The notes: generated by a model from the sequence alone, not told the origin. A stretch of 17,807 nucleotides of DNA from an uncultured bacterium (GCA_900547945.1 URIT01000061.1:1-17807); one strand, 5' to 3'; numbered from the stretch's first letter, positions 6,301 through 12,993 are shown. Numbers and translations: made by a program.

Positions 6301-9262
6301 CTCCCGGATTGGCATATCCTACCCTGTCCAGAAACACCAGGCCATTCGCCGACAGGGTGAGATTCGTGACCGCTTCACCCTGGATGCGCAGCGGCACGGG
6401 AAGCGCGCGGCTTGCGCAGCGCCTGTAGTTGGTGGAGATTTCCGTGGCAAGGTGTTCGCCTGCGTCAAACACAAGCCACGGGATCGCGTTTGTCGCGAAG
6501 ATGCAGCCCGTCTCCCCGCCGTCGTTGAGTCCGTCGCCGTCCGTATCGGCGACGGACGGGTCTGTCCCGCATTCCATCTCCTTGAGGTTGGAGAGACAAT
6601 CGCCGTCGGGGTCGCCGTCCGCCCCGTCATTCCCGGCGTCGGAGAGCGGATCGAGGCCGTAGGCGTGTTCCCATGCGTCGGTCAGGCCGTCCCCGTCCGT
6701 GTCGGCATGGCGCGCACTCGTGCCGAGGGTTGTTTCCGCGCCGTCCTCAAGTCCGTCGCCGTCCGTGTCCGCCACAGTCGGATCGGACCCCGTGCCGAAG
6801 TGGTAGGCGATCACCGTTCCGTTCGTGATTGCGCCAGCCGTGTTGTAGGAAATCTGGTGCGTCCGCTCGCGGTTCGGAAGCTGCGCGCCGATGGTCGCGC
6901 CCGATCCGTCGAAGCCGTCGGACAGGCTCACGTAGCGGACATAGACCGTGTTCGTCTCCGCCTGGGGAAGAACAATCTGGAACGTCGCCACGCACGATGC
7001 GTTGTTCGCCTGGGTGTTCAGCCGTATGTTGGCGTATTCGACCACGGCATATCTGCATCCGTTTGTCTCAACGTCCGCGACCGTGATCTGCACACCGCCG
7101 TTCGCCGGAGCTCGCAAATAGTCCCAGTATGCGGCGACCGCCGTATGGTAGGAGCTGATGCGGGTGCTTTCCATGTCGCCGTTGCCCGACGGCACGGAGA
7201 AGGAGGAGTTGGTGTTCCTGTCCGACATGAGCCCCACCATGCCGCAGACGCCGACGGCGATGTTGGTATGCACGTATCCCGCGCAGCGGAACGTGAACGG
7301 CAGGGGGACGACGAACGTGCCGCCGGAGTAGCTGCGCGTGGACGACAGGAGGTTCGTGCCGCCGGACACGTCGAACTCCGGCAGGGAAAGGGAATCGGCA
7401 TATTCCCACCAGCCGACCTCTTCGCGGTCCGAAAGCCCGTCGCCGTCGGTGTCAGACAAGGTCGGCGACGTGCCGAGCGCGTATTCGCGCAGGTTGGCGA
7501 GCCCGTCGCCATCGGGATCAGAGACGGAATCGTCCGCCAGTGGATCAAGCCCCTGCCGAACCTCCCAGCCGTCGGGCATCCCGTCGCCGTCGGTGTCCGC
7601 AACGAGCGGGTCCGTGCCGGTCCTCACCTCCTCGCCGTCGCAGAGTCCGTCCCCGTCCGTGTCGGCGACAAGGGGATTCGTGCGGCATGCCAAGACCTCA
7701 TCCGAGTCGGAAAGGCCGTCGCCGTCGGTGTCGGGACTTGCAGGGTCGGAGCCGGCCCCGATCGTGTACTTGATTGTCAGCCCGTCCTCCGGGAAACCCG
7801 CCGTCAGCGGCCATGTGAGGTTGTAGCAGGCGTTGCCCGACTTGAAGGACGGCATTCCGCCGCATTGGACGCCGGCGCGGAGATCCACCTCCCGGAACGT
7901 GTTGGATACGCAGAGATAGCTGACATAGACGGTGTTCGTCTCGTCATGCGGCAGGATCAGCTGGCACGTCAGCGTCTCGTTCGTTTCGCGATATGCGTAA
8001 AGGCCGACACTGCGATACTCGACGACCGTATACCGCCTGCCGCCGGACTCTGCCGTTCCGTGCAATATCTGGCTGCCCCAGTCGTTTGTCCTTGCGTACA
8101 GGTCCGCCCCGCAGAGCGCGACCGTGACATGGCAGGGGGAGTACTGCGTGTCGCCGAGGCTCCCGTAGGTACAGGCGGACTCCCATGCGCCGGCGTTTGT
8201 CGGACAAAGAAGATGGACGGTGCCGTTGACGTGTATCTTGGCGTTGGTATAGCATGCGTTGTTGACGACCAGTCCCTCCGGCAGAGGAATCTTCCACGAG
8301 CTGTCGTCGACCGTCTGGCTTGTCATGAGCCGCGTGCCGCCGGACAGGTCGAACCACAGGAAACCGTCCCCCGTGAGCGCGGCCATCGTGCCGATCTCTG
8401 CGGCGTCAGACAGCCCGTCACCGTCTGTGTCGGAGGATAGCGGGTCTGATCTTACTGCGATTTCATCGCCGTCCCCCACGCCGTCGCCGTCGGTGTCGTA
8501 CAGGAGCGGATCGGTCCCGATGGAGGCGGAGAGTTCCGCCCCGTCGGACAGCCCGTCCTCGTCCGTGTCGGCCTTTTCGGGGTCTGTGAAGGTCCAGTAC
8601 CGCTCGTGTGCATCGGTAAGTCCGTCCCCGTCCGAGTCGAAATCAAGACCGAAACGGAAGAAGCCCGCGCCTGCAAGCGCGTCCAGGAACCAGGGCCGCA
8701 TCGCCGCGTCCACGTCATCGGAGGCGACGGTAAATGCATGGGAGTTCGTCCCGGACGGCATCGGGAACGCGCAGAGGGGAGCCCATGCGCCATCGCGGAG
8801 ATTCGTGGACGAGAACAGGTAGAGTCGGCGCGAATCGGTGTAGTCGAAGAGATTGCTCGCCCAGGTCGTCCCGAAGGCGAGCTCACGGTTCTGGCGGTCG
8901 ACCGCGAAATCCGTGATTGCAAGGACATTGGTCGCCTCCGACAATCCCTCCGGCAGCGACCTCGACAGCACGGTCTCCACGACACGCGACACGGTTGAAG
9001 CTCTGCCGTCCACAGACCCTGGCGGCAGATGCCCCCGCTCCTTCGAGCCGCCCCAGAGCGCGGAGAGGCCGACGGCGAAAATGACGATGAACTTATGCAA
9101 GGGTGTCAGGCTGAAAAACCACTTTAGCTCCTTCGCAAACGGCCCGGCCCTGCGGCAGAGCATGACAAGCCACAGGACAAGGAAGCCAATGGCCGCGCCG
9201 ACAAGCCACGGCGTCGTCGCTTCGATGGCCTTGTGTACGTATTGGGCGATCATGTCGATCAC
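3323..9262 (-). CDS. Giant membrane-anchored TSP3-repeat protein with C-terminal alpha/beta hydrolase
   Basis: The 1979-residue protein starts with two membrane segments (about 18-38 and 57-72) around a positive loop, placing the rest outside the inner membrane. Four clusters of TSP3/EF-hand-like calcium-binding repeats (DTDGDGLSDGxE type; about 207-290, 507-607, 827-910, 1125-1224) give 17 units. Three related beta domains, faintly nidogen-like, sit between them (about 297-499, 624-825, 927-1124). A dockerin-like motif, DMDRDGRIGEDD, lies near 1390. From about 1490 comes an alpha/beta hydrolase: VFVHGYN at 1630-1635 (oxyanion strand), nucleophile Ser1715 in AAHSLGN, candidate His1955 in KWTHSF; the acid residue is not identified. 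Lipase, esterase or amidase activity is plausible and the substrate is unknown. The start is a GTG with AAGGA 9 nt upstream; an ATG three codons on is the alternative. The stop overlaps the lipoprotein ATG. The last 80 or so codons are AT-richer than the rest. Confidence 0.93.
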   Translation of the reverse strand: MIDMIAQYVHKAIEATTPWLVGAAIGFLVLWLVMLCRRAGPFAKELKWFFSLTPLHKFIVIFAVGLSALWGGSKERGHLPPGSVDGRASTVSRVVETVLSRSLPEGLSEATNVLAITDFAVDRQNRELAFGTTWASNLFDYTDSRRLYLFSSTNLRDGAWAPLCAFPMPSGTNSHAFTVASDDVDAAMRPWFLDALAGAGFFRFGLDFDSDGDGLTDAHERYWTFTDPEKADTDEDGLSDGAELSASIGTDPLLYDTDGDGVGDGDEIAVRSDPLSSDTDGDGLSDAAEIGTMAALTGDGFLWFDLSGGTRLMTSQTVDDSSWKIPLPEGLVVNNACYTNAKIHVNGTVHLLCPTNAGAWESACTYGSLGDTQYSPCHVTVALCGADLYARTNDWGSQILHGTAESGGRRYTVVEYRSVGLYAYRETNETLTCQLILPHDETNTVYVSYLCVSNTFREVDLRAGVQCGGMPSFKSGNACYNLTWPLTAGFPEDGLTIKYTIGAGSDPASPDTDGDGLSDSDEVLACRTNPLVADTDGDGLCDGEEVRTGTDPLVADTDGDGMPDGWEVRQGLDPLADDSVSDPDGDGLANLREYALGTSPTLSDTDGDGLSDREEVGWWEYADSLSLPEFDVSGGTNLLSSTRSYSGGTFVVPLPFTFRCAGYVHTNIAVGVCGMVGLMSDRNTNSSFSVPSGNGDMESTRISSYHTAVAAYWDYLRAPANGGVQITVADVETNGCRYAVVEYANIRLNTQANNASCVATFQIVLPQAETNTVYVRYVSLSDGFDGSGATIGAQLPNRERTHQISYNTAGAITNGTVIAYHFGTGSDPTVADTDGDGLEDGAETTLGTSARHADTDGDGLTDAWEHAYGLDPLSDAGNDGADGDPDGDCLSNLKEMECGTDPSVADTDGDGLNDGGETGCIFATNAIPWLVFDAGEHLATEISTNYRRCASRALPVPLRIQGEAVTNLTLSANGLVFLDRVGYANPGDSASSADFSYSLDVNALVLAPYLQYAYIRSDIAGRQTSIKYGTATHDGEGYLLVEYLNSFYDTSSYQTNAISFQIAIPTNTPDRAYVRYADVAGRYMDGRYASIGMQTFGGRWRHSWCHHSQGRVSGGLALEFLFGANSDPLNADTDGDGLSDRQEVAIGSSPVKRDTDGDGMTDDWEAAHGLDPGNASGADGAAGDPDGDGLSNVDEYQNGCDPQNSDTDGDGVGDGAEVARGSNPADASDAGTAPDEGLLRELTFNINGDYAAWEMTIEGLGPGDARVRRITMGAPNALQNVPLRMRKGSSYRLSMRWLNSDGHTDPHSWYCWQAKIDGVPSSPSYRGYSTERLDGNEVLVGGGWVAENADGLLSAHVHTHDPDENGQGGGNVAEGLVATLHVLDDPELVPDMDRDGRIGEDDAALAGQGRPFRFWTNDDGDRSSADGDMARAVSDEFPANGLDWDTGKVNGRRDLVDYAAVWLNLKPVADSVPAVLRRSLTYRLRHPSGALNAVWSTMGKDGLASFFRSDMSGFGPALDQDSRLATKERIGVYGLDVPSAFVALAEGGGPQGVFWVDGRHASAEPLWIDVLYGSRVVCSNRLAVSLSGVEDMYRWMNMRGVCGAPVGRASALGAPANFPDAESDGRQFVFVHGYNVDETSARAWSAEMFKRLWQSGSRAMFTAVTWYGNDSQGALYLGNTPDYYSNVDHALSTAGAFGSAVAALPGTARYVAAHSLGNMMVSSAIAEHGLSVAHYFMLNAAVPLEAYDPNAVTAAMRNNMTPGDWRPYALRLRAGHWHGLFGTADARRDLTWKGRFAAIANAVNYYSTDEDVLNNADGNPKDLLSPDYAWANQETRKGVWPTFLPGNNEAGWSFNADYDVNNPDYVGGGDPLTLHLTPAKAAQLTDAQLRTAPFFGAFDDMSICTTNQVLNIPQKNQLLADAIPAESYAAGRNPISNFLNRDMRGMKSGGEKWTHSFLVEAPYAWVYQVFDDMKMRSDQ
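3501..3566 (-). repeat. Direct repeat of giant-gene 3' segment, in-gene copy
   Basis: This segment encodes DMSICTTNQVLNIPQKNQLL in the hydrolase region of the giant gene. Its displaced copy is 2281-2346. Confidence 0.8.
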
Positions 9263-9366
9263 GACGCAACATCCTTGCCTTTTTTACGGCCTTGTGGTTC
9301 TGGCACGTAATCCATAACACCGCCGACGTCGCAGTTCATGGCCTCGCGCAGGTTTGCGCGGTTCAT
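9259..9366 (-). CDS. Possible 35-residue leader ORF coupled to the giant gene
   Basis: An ATG at 9366 opens 35 codons starting MNRANLREAMNCDVGG and ending GRKKGKDVAS, with the TGA at 9261-9259 overlapping the GTG of the giant gene in a GTGA arrangement. The start lies 40 nt beyond the stop of the coiled-coil gene. The ribosome site of the giant gene (AAGGA, 9276-9272) lies inside this ORF, so its translation could open or control that site. Against it, the ORF is short and has no clear ribosome site of its own. The sequence is hydrophilic, ends in a basic stretch and matches no family I know. Confidence 0.35.
   Translation of the reverse strand: MNRANLREAMNCDVGGVMDYVPEPQGRKKGKDVAS
9272..9276 (-). 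promoter_or_regulatory. Ribosome-binding site deciding the GTG start of the giant gene
   Basis: AAGGA lies 9 nt before the GTG at 9262 but 18 nt before the next in-frame ATG at 9253, so the GTG is the better-placed start. Confidence 0.6.
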
Positions 9367-9406
9367 GCGTCGTGGCCGTCATGGAAACGAGAGGACAGAA
9401 AGAATG

Positions 9407-10513
9407 TCAGGCGCGGATTTCGTGGTTCGGCAGGGTCTCGGACGGGACCGTTGTCGGCGCATGGGCCAGCCAGACGAGTGCGTCGGGGAGCTTGGCGACG
9501 AGCTTGTCGAGATCCTCGTCGCGATGCTCCTCGATGTCGCGCACCACCGCCTCGGCCAGTTTCAGGATGGAGGCGGCCTGTTCGTCCGTCTCCCCGCGTT
9601 CCGGCATCTCCGCCGTCACGGCCAGCACCTGGGCGGCCGTCACCCGGATGGCGTCGGCCAGCACCGCCATTCCCGTTGTGTCAAGTGCCGCAAGCGCACC
9701 GGCAAGCGTCGTCTCCGCTGCGGACACCGCCCGCTGTGCGGCCACAACCGTCGCCTGGGCCGCCGCACGCGCCTCCTCCGCCTTCGCCGAAGCGGATTGT
9801 GCCGCCTCCAGGGCGGACCGGGTGGCCGCAACGGCCCCCTCTCCCTGCGCAACCGCATTCTGAAGACGGGCGCACTCGTTCTGGAGATCCGCGATCTGCC
9901 GGGTGAGGTCGTCGATCCGGCGCTGCGCCTCATCAGCAAGCCGGGCGTTCTCGTCCTTCTGGCGGATTTCCTGCTCACGCTCCTCGGGCGTCTTCCTCTG
10001 CGCCTCGACGAGCCGTTCAAGTTCCTCCGTCAGCGTCTGGAGCAGGGCCGTCTTCGCATCCAGCGTCGTTCGCAGATCGGCAAGCGACGCCAACTGGTCG
10101 TCCAGGGTCCGCTCCAGTTCGGAAATCGTGGCACGCTGCGCGGCAATCTGGTCGTCCAGGGCGACGACGGCCGCCTCCGCATCTGCCAGAAGCGTCTGCG
10201 CAGCCGCCAATTCGTCTGTCGCCGTTCCAGCCGCCGCGAGGGCCTGGTTTTGCGCGTCGGAGATCTGTCCGTTCTGGGCCGTGAGGCGCATCAGGACGAT
10301 CTCGAAGCCCTGCGCGGCGCGCGTCCGCCGCCCCTCCTCCTCGTCCATCTTCAGCTCGGCCATGAGCTTCTGGAGATCCGTCGCCGACGACACGCGCACG
10401 CCCGCACCGCCCAGCACAGGCGCCGCCTCCGTCCGTCCCGCCCCCCCCGTCGTCCCCGCCTCCATGCGGTACGCTTCGCCGGAAGGCCGACCCTGTTCGA
10501 TCTTCATCTCCAT
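9407..10513 (-). CDS. Coiled-coil protein without export signal, possible type III secretion substrate
   Basis: The 368-residue protein has a Gly/Thr-rich N-terminus of about 40 residues. It is then almost entirely Ala/Leu/Glu/Gln-rich heptad sequence, with strong coiled-coil stretches such as ISELERTLDDQLASLADL and RRIDDLTRQIADLQNECARL (about 75-290). A short tail, EMPERGETDEQAASILKLAE onward, follows. There is no Sec signal peptide or clear membrane segment; a stretch near 270-310 is only mildly hydrophobic. The start ATG has GGAG 7 nt upstream. The gene sits between the proline-rich secreted protein and the giant protein, near sctU. A disordered N-terminus followed by long coiled coil is common in type III translocators and effectors, but also in structural proteins, so the secretion idea rests mainly on context. 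Specific function not recognised. Confidence 0.8.
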   Translation of the reverse strand: MEMKIEQGRPSGEAYRMEAGTTGGAGRTEAAPVLGGAGVRVSSATDLQKLMAELKMDEEEGRRTRAAQGFEIVLMRLTAQNGQISDAQNQALAAAGTATDELAAAQTLLADAEAAVVALDDQIAAQRATISELERTLDDQLASLADLRTTLDAKTALLQTLTEELERLVEAQRKTPEEREQEIRQKDENARLADEAQRRIDDLTRQIADLQNECARLQNAVAQGEGAVAATRSALEAAQSASAKAEEARAAAQATVVAAQRAVSAAETTLAGALAALDTTGMAVLADAIRVTAAQVLAVTAEMPERGETDEQAASILKLAEAVVRDIEEHRDEDLDKLVAKLPDALVWLAHAPTTVPSETLPNHEIRA

Positions 10514-10538
10514 CGTTCGTCTCCTTTTCTAAGACTAC

Positions 10539-10578
10539 GATCCGTCCCCGTCAAGGTTACACGGGGACGGATCTTTTT
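10539..10578 (+). terminator. Perfect 13-bp hairpin followed by T5 (terminator-like, plus orientation)
   Basis: The arms GATCCGTCCCCGT (10539-10551) and ACGGGGACGGATC (10561-10573) pair perfectly around a 9-nt loop, and TTTTT follows at 10574-10578. By form this is an intrinsic terminator on the plus strand, yet no plus-strand gene reads into it. On the minus strand the same hairpin lies between the proline-rich gene and the coiled-coil gene, shortly before the ribosome site of the latter, where it could stabilise or regulate the mRNA. Confidence 0.5.
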
Positions 10579-10610
10579 CGGATTCGGACGGAATGGTCGG
10601 AAACGCCGCC

Positions 10611-11327
10611 TCAGTCTCCGAACAGGAAATGCAGCAGACCTCTGCGGCGCGGAGGCGGCGGAGGCGGCGCCCCCACAGGCACCACCGTCTGCACAGGCGG
10701 CGGCGTGTGGTAGTATCCCCCGTTGTAGCAGTAGTTGTAGCCGTCGAAGTAGTAGCCCTCGCCATAGTAGTAGACGCCGTCAATCGTGTAGCTCCACGGC
10801 GTCGCGATCCAGGACCATGCACGGCGCGCCCCCGGACGTGGCGGCGGAAGCGCCGGACGGCCCCAGAAACGTGCCCCCGACGGCCGTCCCGCATGGAAAC
10901 CATGGCGGCTCGGCGGCGGCTGATGCCGTCCCCAGTCTGACGGCGGCCCCTTCTTCGGCGGTTTGTGGTGCGCCTGATGCCCACGGTCGGAGGGATGCTG
11001 CCTCGGCGGCTGCGGGCGCGCCTGGGACCCACGGTCCGATGGATGCTGCCTCGGCGGCTGCGGGCGCACCTGGGGCCCACGGTCCGACGGATGCTGCCTC
11101 GGCGGCTGCGGGCGCACCTGGGGCCCACGGTCCGACGGTCCCTGCCTCGGCGGCTGTGGGCGCGCCTGGGGGCCACGGTCCGACGGTCCCTGCCGTGGCG
11201 GCTGCGGGCGCGCCTGCTGGCCGCGATCCGGCGGCTGGGGGCCACGGCTACGATCAGGCGCACGCGGCGGCGCCGCCACCAGGCTCGCCGCGGACAGAAT
11301 CAAACCGGCAATCAGAATTCTTTTCAT
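10611..11327 (-). CDS. Secreted proline/arginine-rich repeat protein
   Basis: I place the start at the ATG at 11327, because AAGGAG lies 6 nt upstream; an ATG six codons earlier (11345) lacks this. The 238-residue protein opens with a Sec signal peptide (MKRILIAGLILSAASLVAA). A basic, disordered region follows with five 16-residue units of the type PQARPQPPRQGPSDRG, then more Pro/His/Arg-rich sequence. The end is an aromatic, Tyr/Gly-rich region (VYYYGEGYYFDGYNYCYNGG) and a C-terminus PPPPPPRRRGLLHFLFGD. I infer a periplasmic, envelope or surface role; Pro-rich spacers often span the periplasm or bind polyanions. No catalytic motif is visible. It has its own candidate promoter, so it is probably expressed apart from the sctU pair upstream. 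Confidence 0.82.
   Translation of the reverse strand: MKRILIAGLILSAASLVAAPPRAPDRSRGPQPPDRGQQARPQPPRQGPSDRGPQARPQPPRQGPSDRGPQVRPQPPRQHPSDRGPQVRPQPPRQHPSDRGSQARPQPPRQHPSDRGHQAHHKPPKKGPPSDWGRHQPPPSRHGFHAGRPSGARFWGRPALPPPRPGARRAWSWIATPWSYTIDGVYYYGEGYYFDGYNYCYNGGYYHTPPPVQTVVPVGAPPPPPPRRRGLLHFLFGD
10981..11220 (-). repeat. 48-nt tandem repeat, five units
   Basis: Units begin at 10981, 11029, 11077, 11125 and 11173, with no insertions or deletions and only a few base differences between neighbours. Each encodes 16 residues of the proline-rich protein. Because 48 is a multiple of three, gain or loss of units keeps the frame. Confidence 0.9.
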
Positions 11328-11371
11328 GGTCAACTCCTTATCCATTCGTGTCTTACATGTTCACGGGCGCG

Positions 11372-11380
11372 ATTGTATCA
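11372..11380 (-). promoter_or_regulatory. Candidate extended -10 for the proline-rich gene
   Basis: The minus strand reads TGA then TACAAT, an extended -10 form. It lies in the 104-nt gap between the 122-codon gene and the proline-rich gene and predicts a leader of about 35-40 nt. The -35 region (TTTCCC) is poor. Confidence 0.4.
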
Positions 11381-11404
11381 AATCCGCCGATGCAGGGAAA
11401 GGCG

Positions 11405-11443
11405 TTCCGGATGCCGCAATCTGACAGGTCGTCAGATCCGGAA
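11405..11443 (-). terminator. Nested inverted repeat at the end of the sctU gene pair
   Basis: Inner arms ATCTGAC and GTCAGAT (11419-11425 and 11431-11437, 5-nt loop) are enclosed by TTCCGG and CCGGAA (11405-11410 and 11438-11443). The structure overlaps the stop codon of the 122-codon gene. It lacks a T tract on the minus strand, so it could end or protect the transcript but is not a canonical intrinsic terminator. Confidence 0.35.
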
Positions 11444-11800
11444 CTCGTGCATCAGGTTCGCGAAGCGGCGCGGACGGTCCGCAGGGTCCGCTTCGGGCTC
11501 CACATGCGGCGCTGCCGCTTCGCTGCGGAGTTGCGCCGTCGCCGCGTCGAAGTCGCCGGCGGCCGTGTCGTCCTCCAGCGGCGGCAGGCCCCGGCGGCGC
11601 AGCTCCTCGTTGACGGCAAGGCGGTGCGCGGGCGTCACCTTGAAGTTCAGCACCTGCTCGCGGGTGAGCCCCTGGCTTTCCAGAAGGCGGTCCGTCTCCT
11701 TGAGGCGCAGCTGCGCGGCGTCGATCGCCGCCTGCGAGTCGGCGACCGTCTTGCGGATCGTCGCAAGGTATTCCTTCACTTCGGCCGGTGTCTTCGTCAT
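11432..11800 (-). CDS. 122-residue charged helical protein, gene downstream of sctU
   Basis: This small hydrophilic protein has no signal peptide or membrane segment. Its first half is Ala/Leu/Lys/Glu-rich helical sequence (VKEYLATIRKTVADSQAAID, then LRLKETDRLLESQGLTREQV); the second half is Pro/Ala/Asp-rich and probably disordered. It starts 15 nt after the sctU stop, with GGAG 5 nt before the ATG, so it is almost surely in one transcript with sctU. I do not recognise the family. Its size and charge are compatible with a type III accessory protein such as a chaperone, stalk or sorting factor, but only position supports this. Confidence 0.75.
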   Translation of the reverse strand: MTKTPAEVKEYLATIRKTVADSQAAIDAAQLRLKETDRLLESQGLTREQVLNFKVTPAHRLAVNEELRRRGLPPLEDDTAAGDFDAATAQLRSEAAAPHVEPEADPADRPRRFANLMHEFRI

Positions 11801-11815
11801 GGCGTCTCCTTTCGA

Positions 11816-12907
11816 TCAGGTGAGCTCGATTGCGTCGAGCTCTTCGTCCTCTTTCTTCGCCTCGTTGAGGGCCTTCACCCATTTGAGGACCTCGGCGACG
11901 GGCTCGACGAGCTCCACGGGGATGAATTCCTCGATCTTGACCTTCGCGTAGAGCGCCCGCGCAAGCGGGACGTTCTCCATGAGCGGAATCCCCTCCCGCA
12001 GGGCCGCCTCGCGGATCTCCTTCGCCACGACGTCCTGCCCCCGGCAGACGACCTTCGGCAGCGGCGCCTCGTCGGGGCGGTAGCGGATGCCCACGGCGAG
12101 GTGCGTGGGGTTCGTGACGACGACATCGGCCTTCTTGACGGCCTGGGCGGGCGGCTCGCCCTGCAGGATCTCGTTGCGGAACTGGCGCTGCGCCTGCTTC
12201 ACCTCCTGCGAGCCCTCCATCTCCTTGTACTCGCGCTTCACCTCGTCCTTCGTCATCATCATCTGCTTGAGGAAGTTCCGCTGCTGGAAGAGGCGGTCCA
12301 CGATGGCGATCACGACATAGCCGAAGACCGTGTAGACGGCGAGGTTCTTGAGGATTGTGCGCAGTGCCGGGAACACGTCGTCCAGCGTGCCGTAGCACAT
12401 CGGCAGCAGCACAGGGACGGAATTGGCGACGATCTTGTAGATCAAATAGCCGAGGAACGTCACCTTCACGATGTTCTTGAAGAACTCGAAAAGGTTCTTC
12501 ATGCAGAAGATCTTCTTCGCGCCCTCGGCGGGGTTGATCTTCTTGAGGTCGGGCTTCAGGGGCTCGAAGGAGAAGACGAGGCCGATCTGCACAACATTGG
12601 CGACGAGGGCGGTGGCGGCGGCGACCAGCACGAAGATGAAGGAGTGCTTGACGACCGTGATGACCGCGATCTTGCCCGCCTCGCGCAGTGCGAAGGCGTC
12701 GTTTTCGCCCACGCGCAGGCCGATGAAGCGCAGAAGGTTCGAGAGGTCGTCCGTCAGCGCGATGCCGAGCGCGCCGAGGATCGAGAGGAGGACGAGGAGG
12801 ATCGCCGTCGAGACGCAGTCCTTCGAATTGCACACCTGCCCCTTCTGCCGCGCGTCGCGCAGCTTCTTGGGTGTGGGCATTTCCGTCTTCTCGCCGCCTT
12901 CGGCCAT
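11816..12907 (-). CDS. sctU: Type III secretion export-gate protein SctU (YscU/FlhB family)
   Basis: SctU is an inner-membrane component of the type III export apparatus; its cytoplasmic domain cleaves itself and helps switch substrate class. The 363-residue length is normal. The N-terminus EKTEMPTPKKLRDARQKGQV is a hallmark, and four membrane segments follow (about 32-52, 88-112, 146-168, 190-208). The loops KPDLKKINPAEGAKKIF and KDEVKREYKEMEGS closely resemble Yersinia YscU as I recall it. The autocleavage motif NPTH is intact at residues 266-269, and PLARALYAKV with the helix AEVLKWVKAL follows as expected. These features favour an injectisome SctU over flagellar FlhB. The start ATG has only a weak ribosome site. 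No other export-apparatus gene (sctR, sctS, sctT, sctV) lies in the window, so the gene is separated from its usual partners on at least one side. Confidence 0.96.
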   Translation of the reverse strand: MAEGGEKTEMPTPKKLRDARQKGQVCNSKDCVSTAILLVLLSILGALGIALTDDLSNLLRFIGLRVGENDAFALREAGKIAVITVVKHSFIFVLVAAATALVANVVQIGLVFSFEPLKPDLKKINPAEGAKKIFCMKNLFEFFKNIVKVTFLGYLIYKIVANSVPVLLPMCYGTLDDVFPALRTILKNLAVYTVFGYVVIAIVDRLFQQRNFLKQMMMTKDEVKREYKEMEGSQEVKQAQRQFRNEILQGEPPAQAVKKADVVVTNPTHLAVGIRYRPDEAPLPKVVCRGQDVVAKEIREAALREGIPLMENVPLARALYAKVKIEEFIPVELVEPVAEVLKWVKALNEAKKEDEELDAIELT

Positions 12908-12963
12908 GTCTCGGTTCCCGCAGGATCCCCTCTGCGCCGTCTACCGTTCAAAACCCGCGCACA

Positions 12964-12993
12964 GGGGATTCACACGGCATCGAGTGATTCCCC
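12964..12993. repeat. Imperfect inverted repeat between sctU and the TMEM43-LRR gene
   Basis: GGGGATTCAC and GTGATTCCCC pair at 9 of 10 positions around a 10-nt loop. It lies 20 nt beyond the stop of the TMEM43-LRR gene. A short T4 occurs about 13 nt later on the minus strand. It may weakly end that transcript; no promoter for sctU is evident in the same 105-nt gap. Confidence 0.35.

Noticed and set aside
6452..8440. Plus-strand open frame of 662 codons inside the giant gene
   Set aside because: It is antisense to the repetitive TSP3 region, which is short of stop-forming codons, and the product has no recognisable features.
5590..8650. Recurrent short GC-rich repeats that could look like a CRISPR array
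   Set aside because: They are in-frame codons for DTDGDG-type calcium-binding repeats with irregular spacing and no unique spacers.
11361..12833. Minus-strand open frame of 490 codons overlapping sctU
   Set aside because: It is a second frame across sctU and the 122-codon gene, both of which have strong protein-level support; its product is low-complexity Arg/Gly/Pro.
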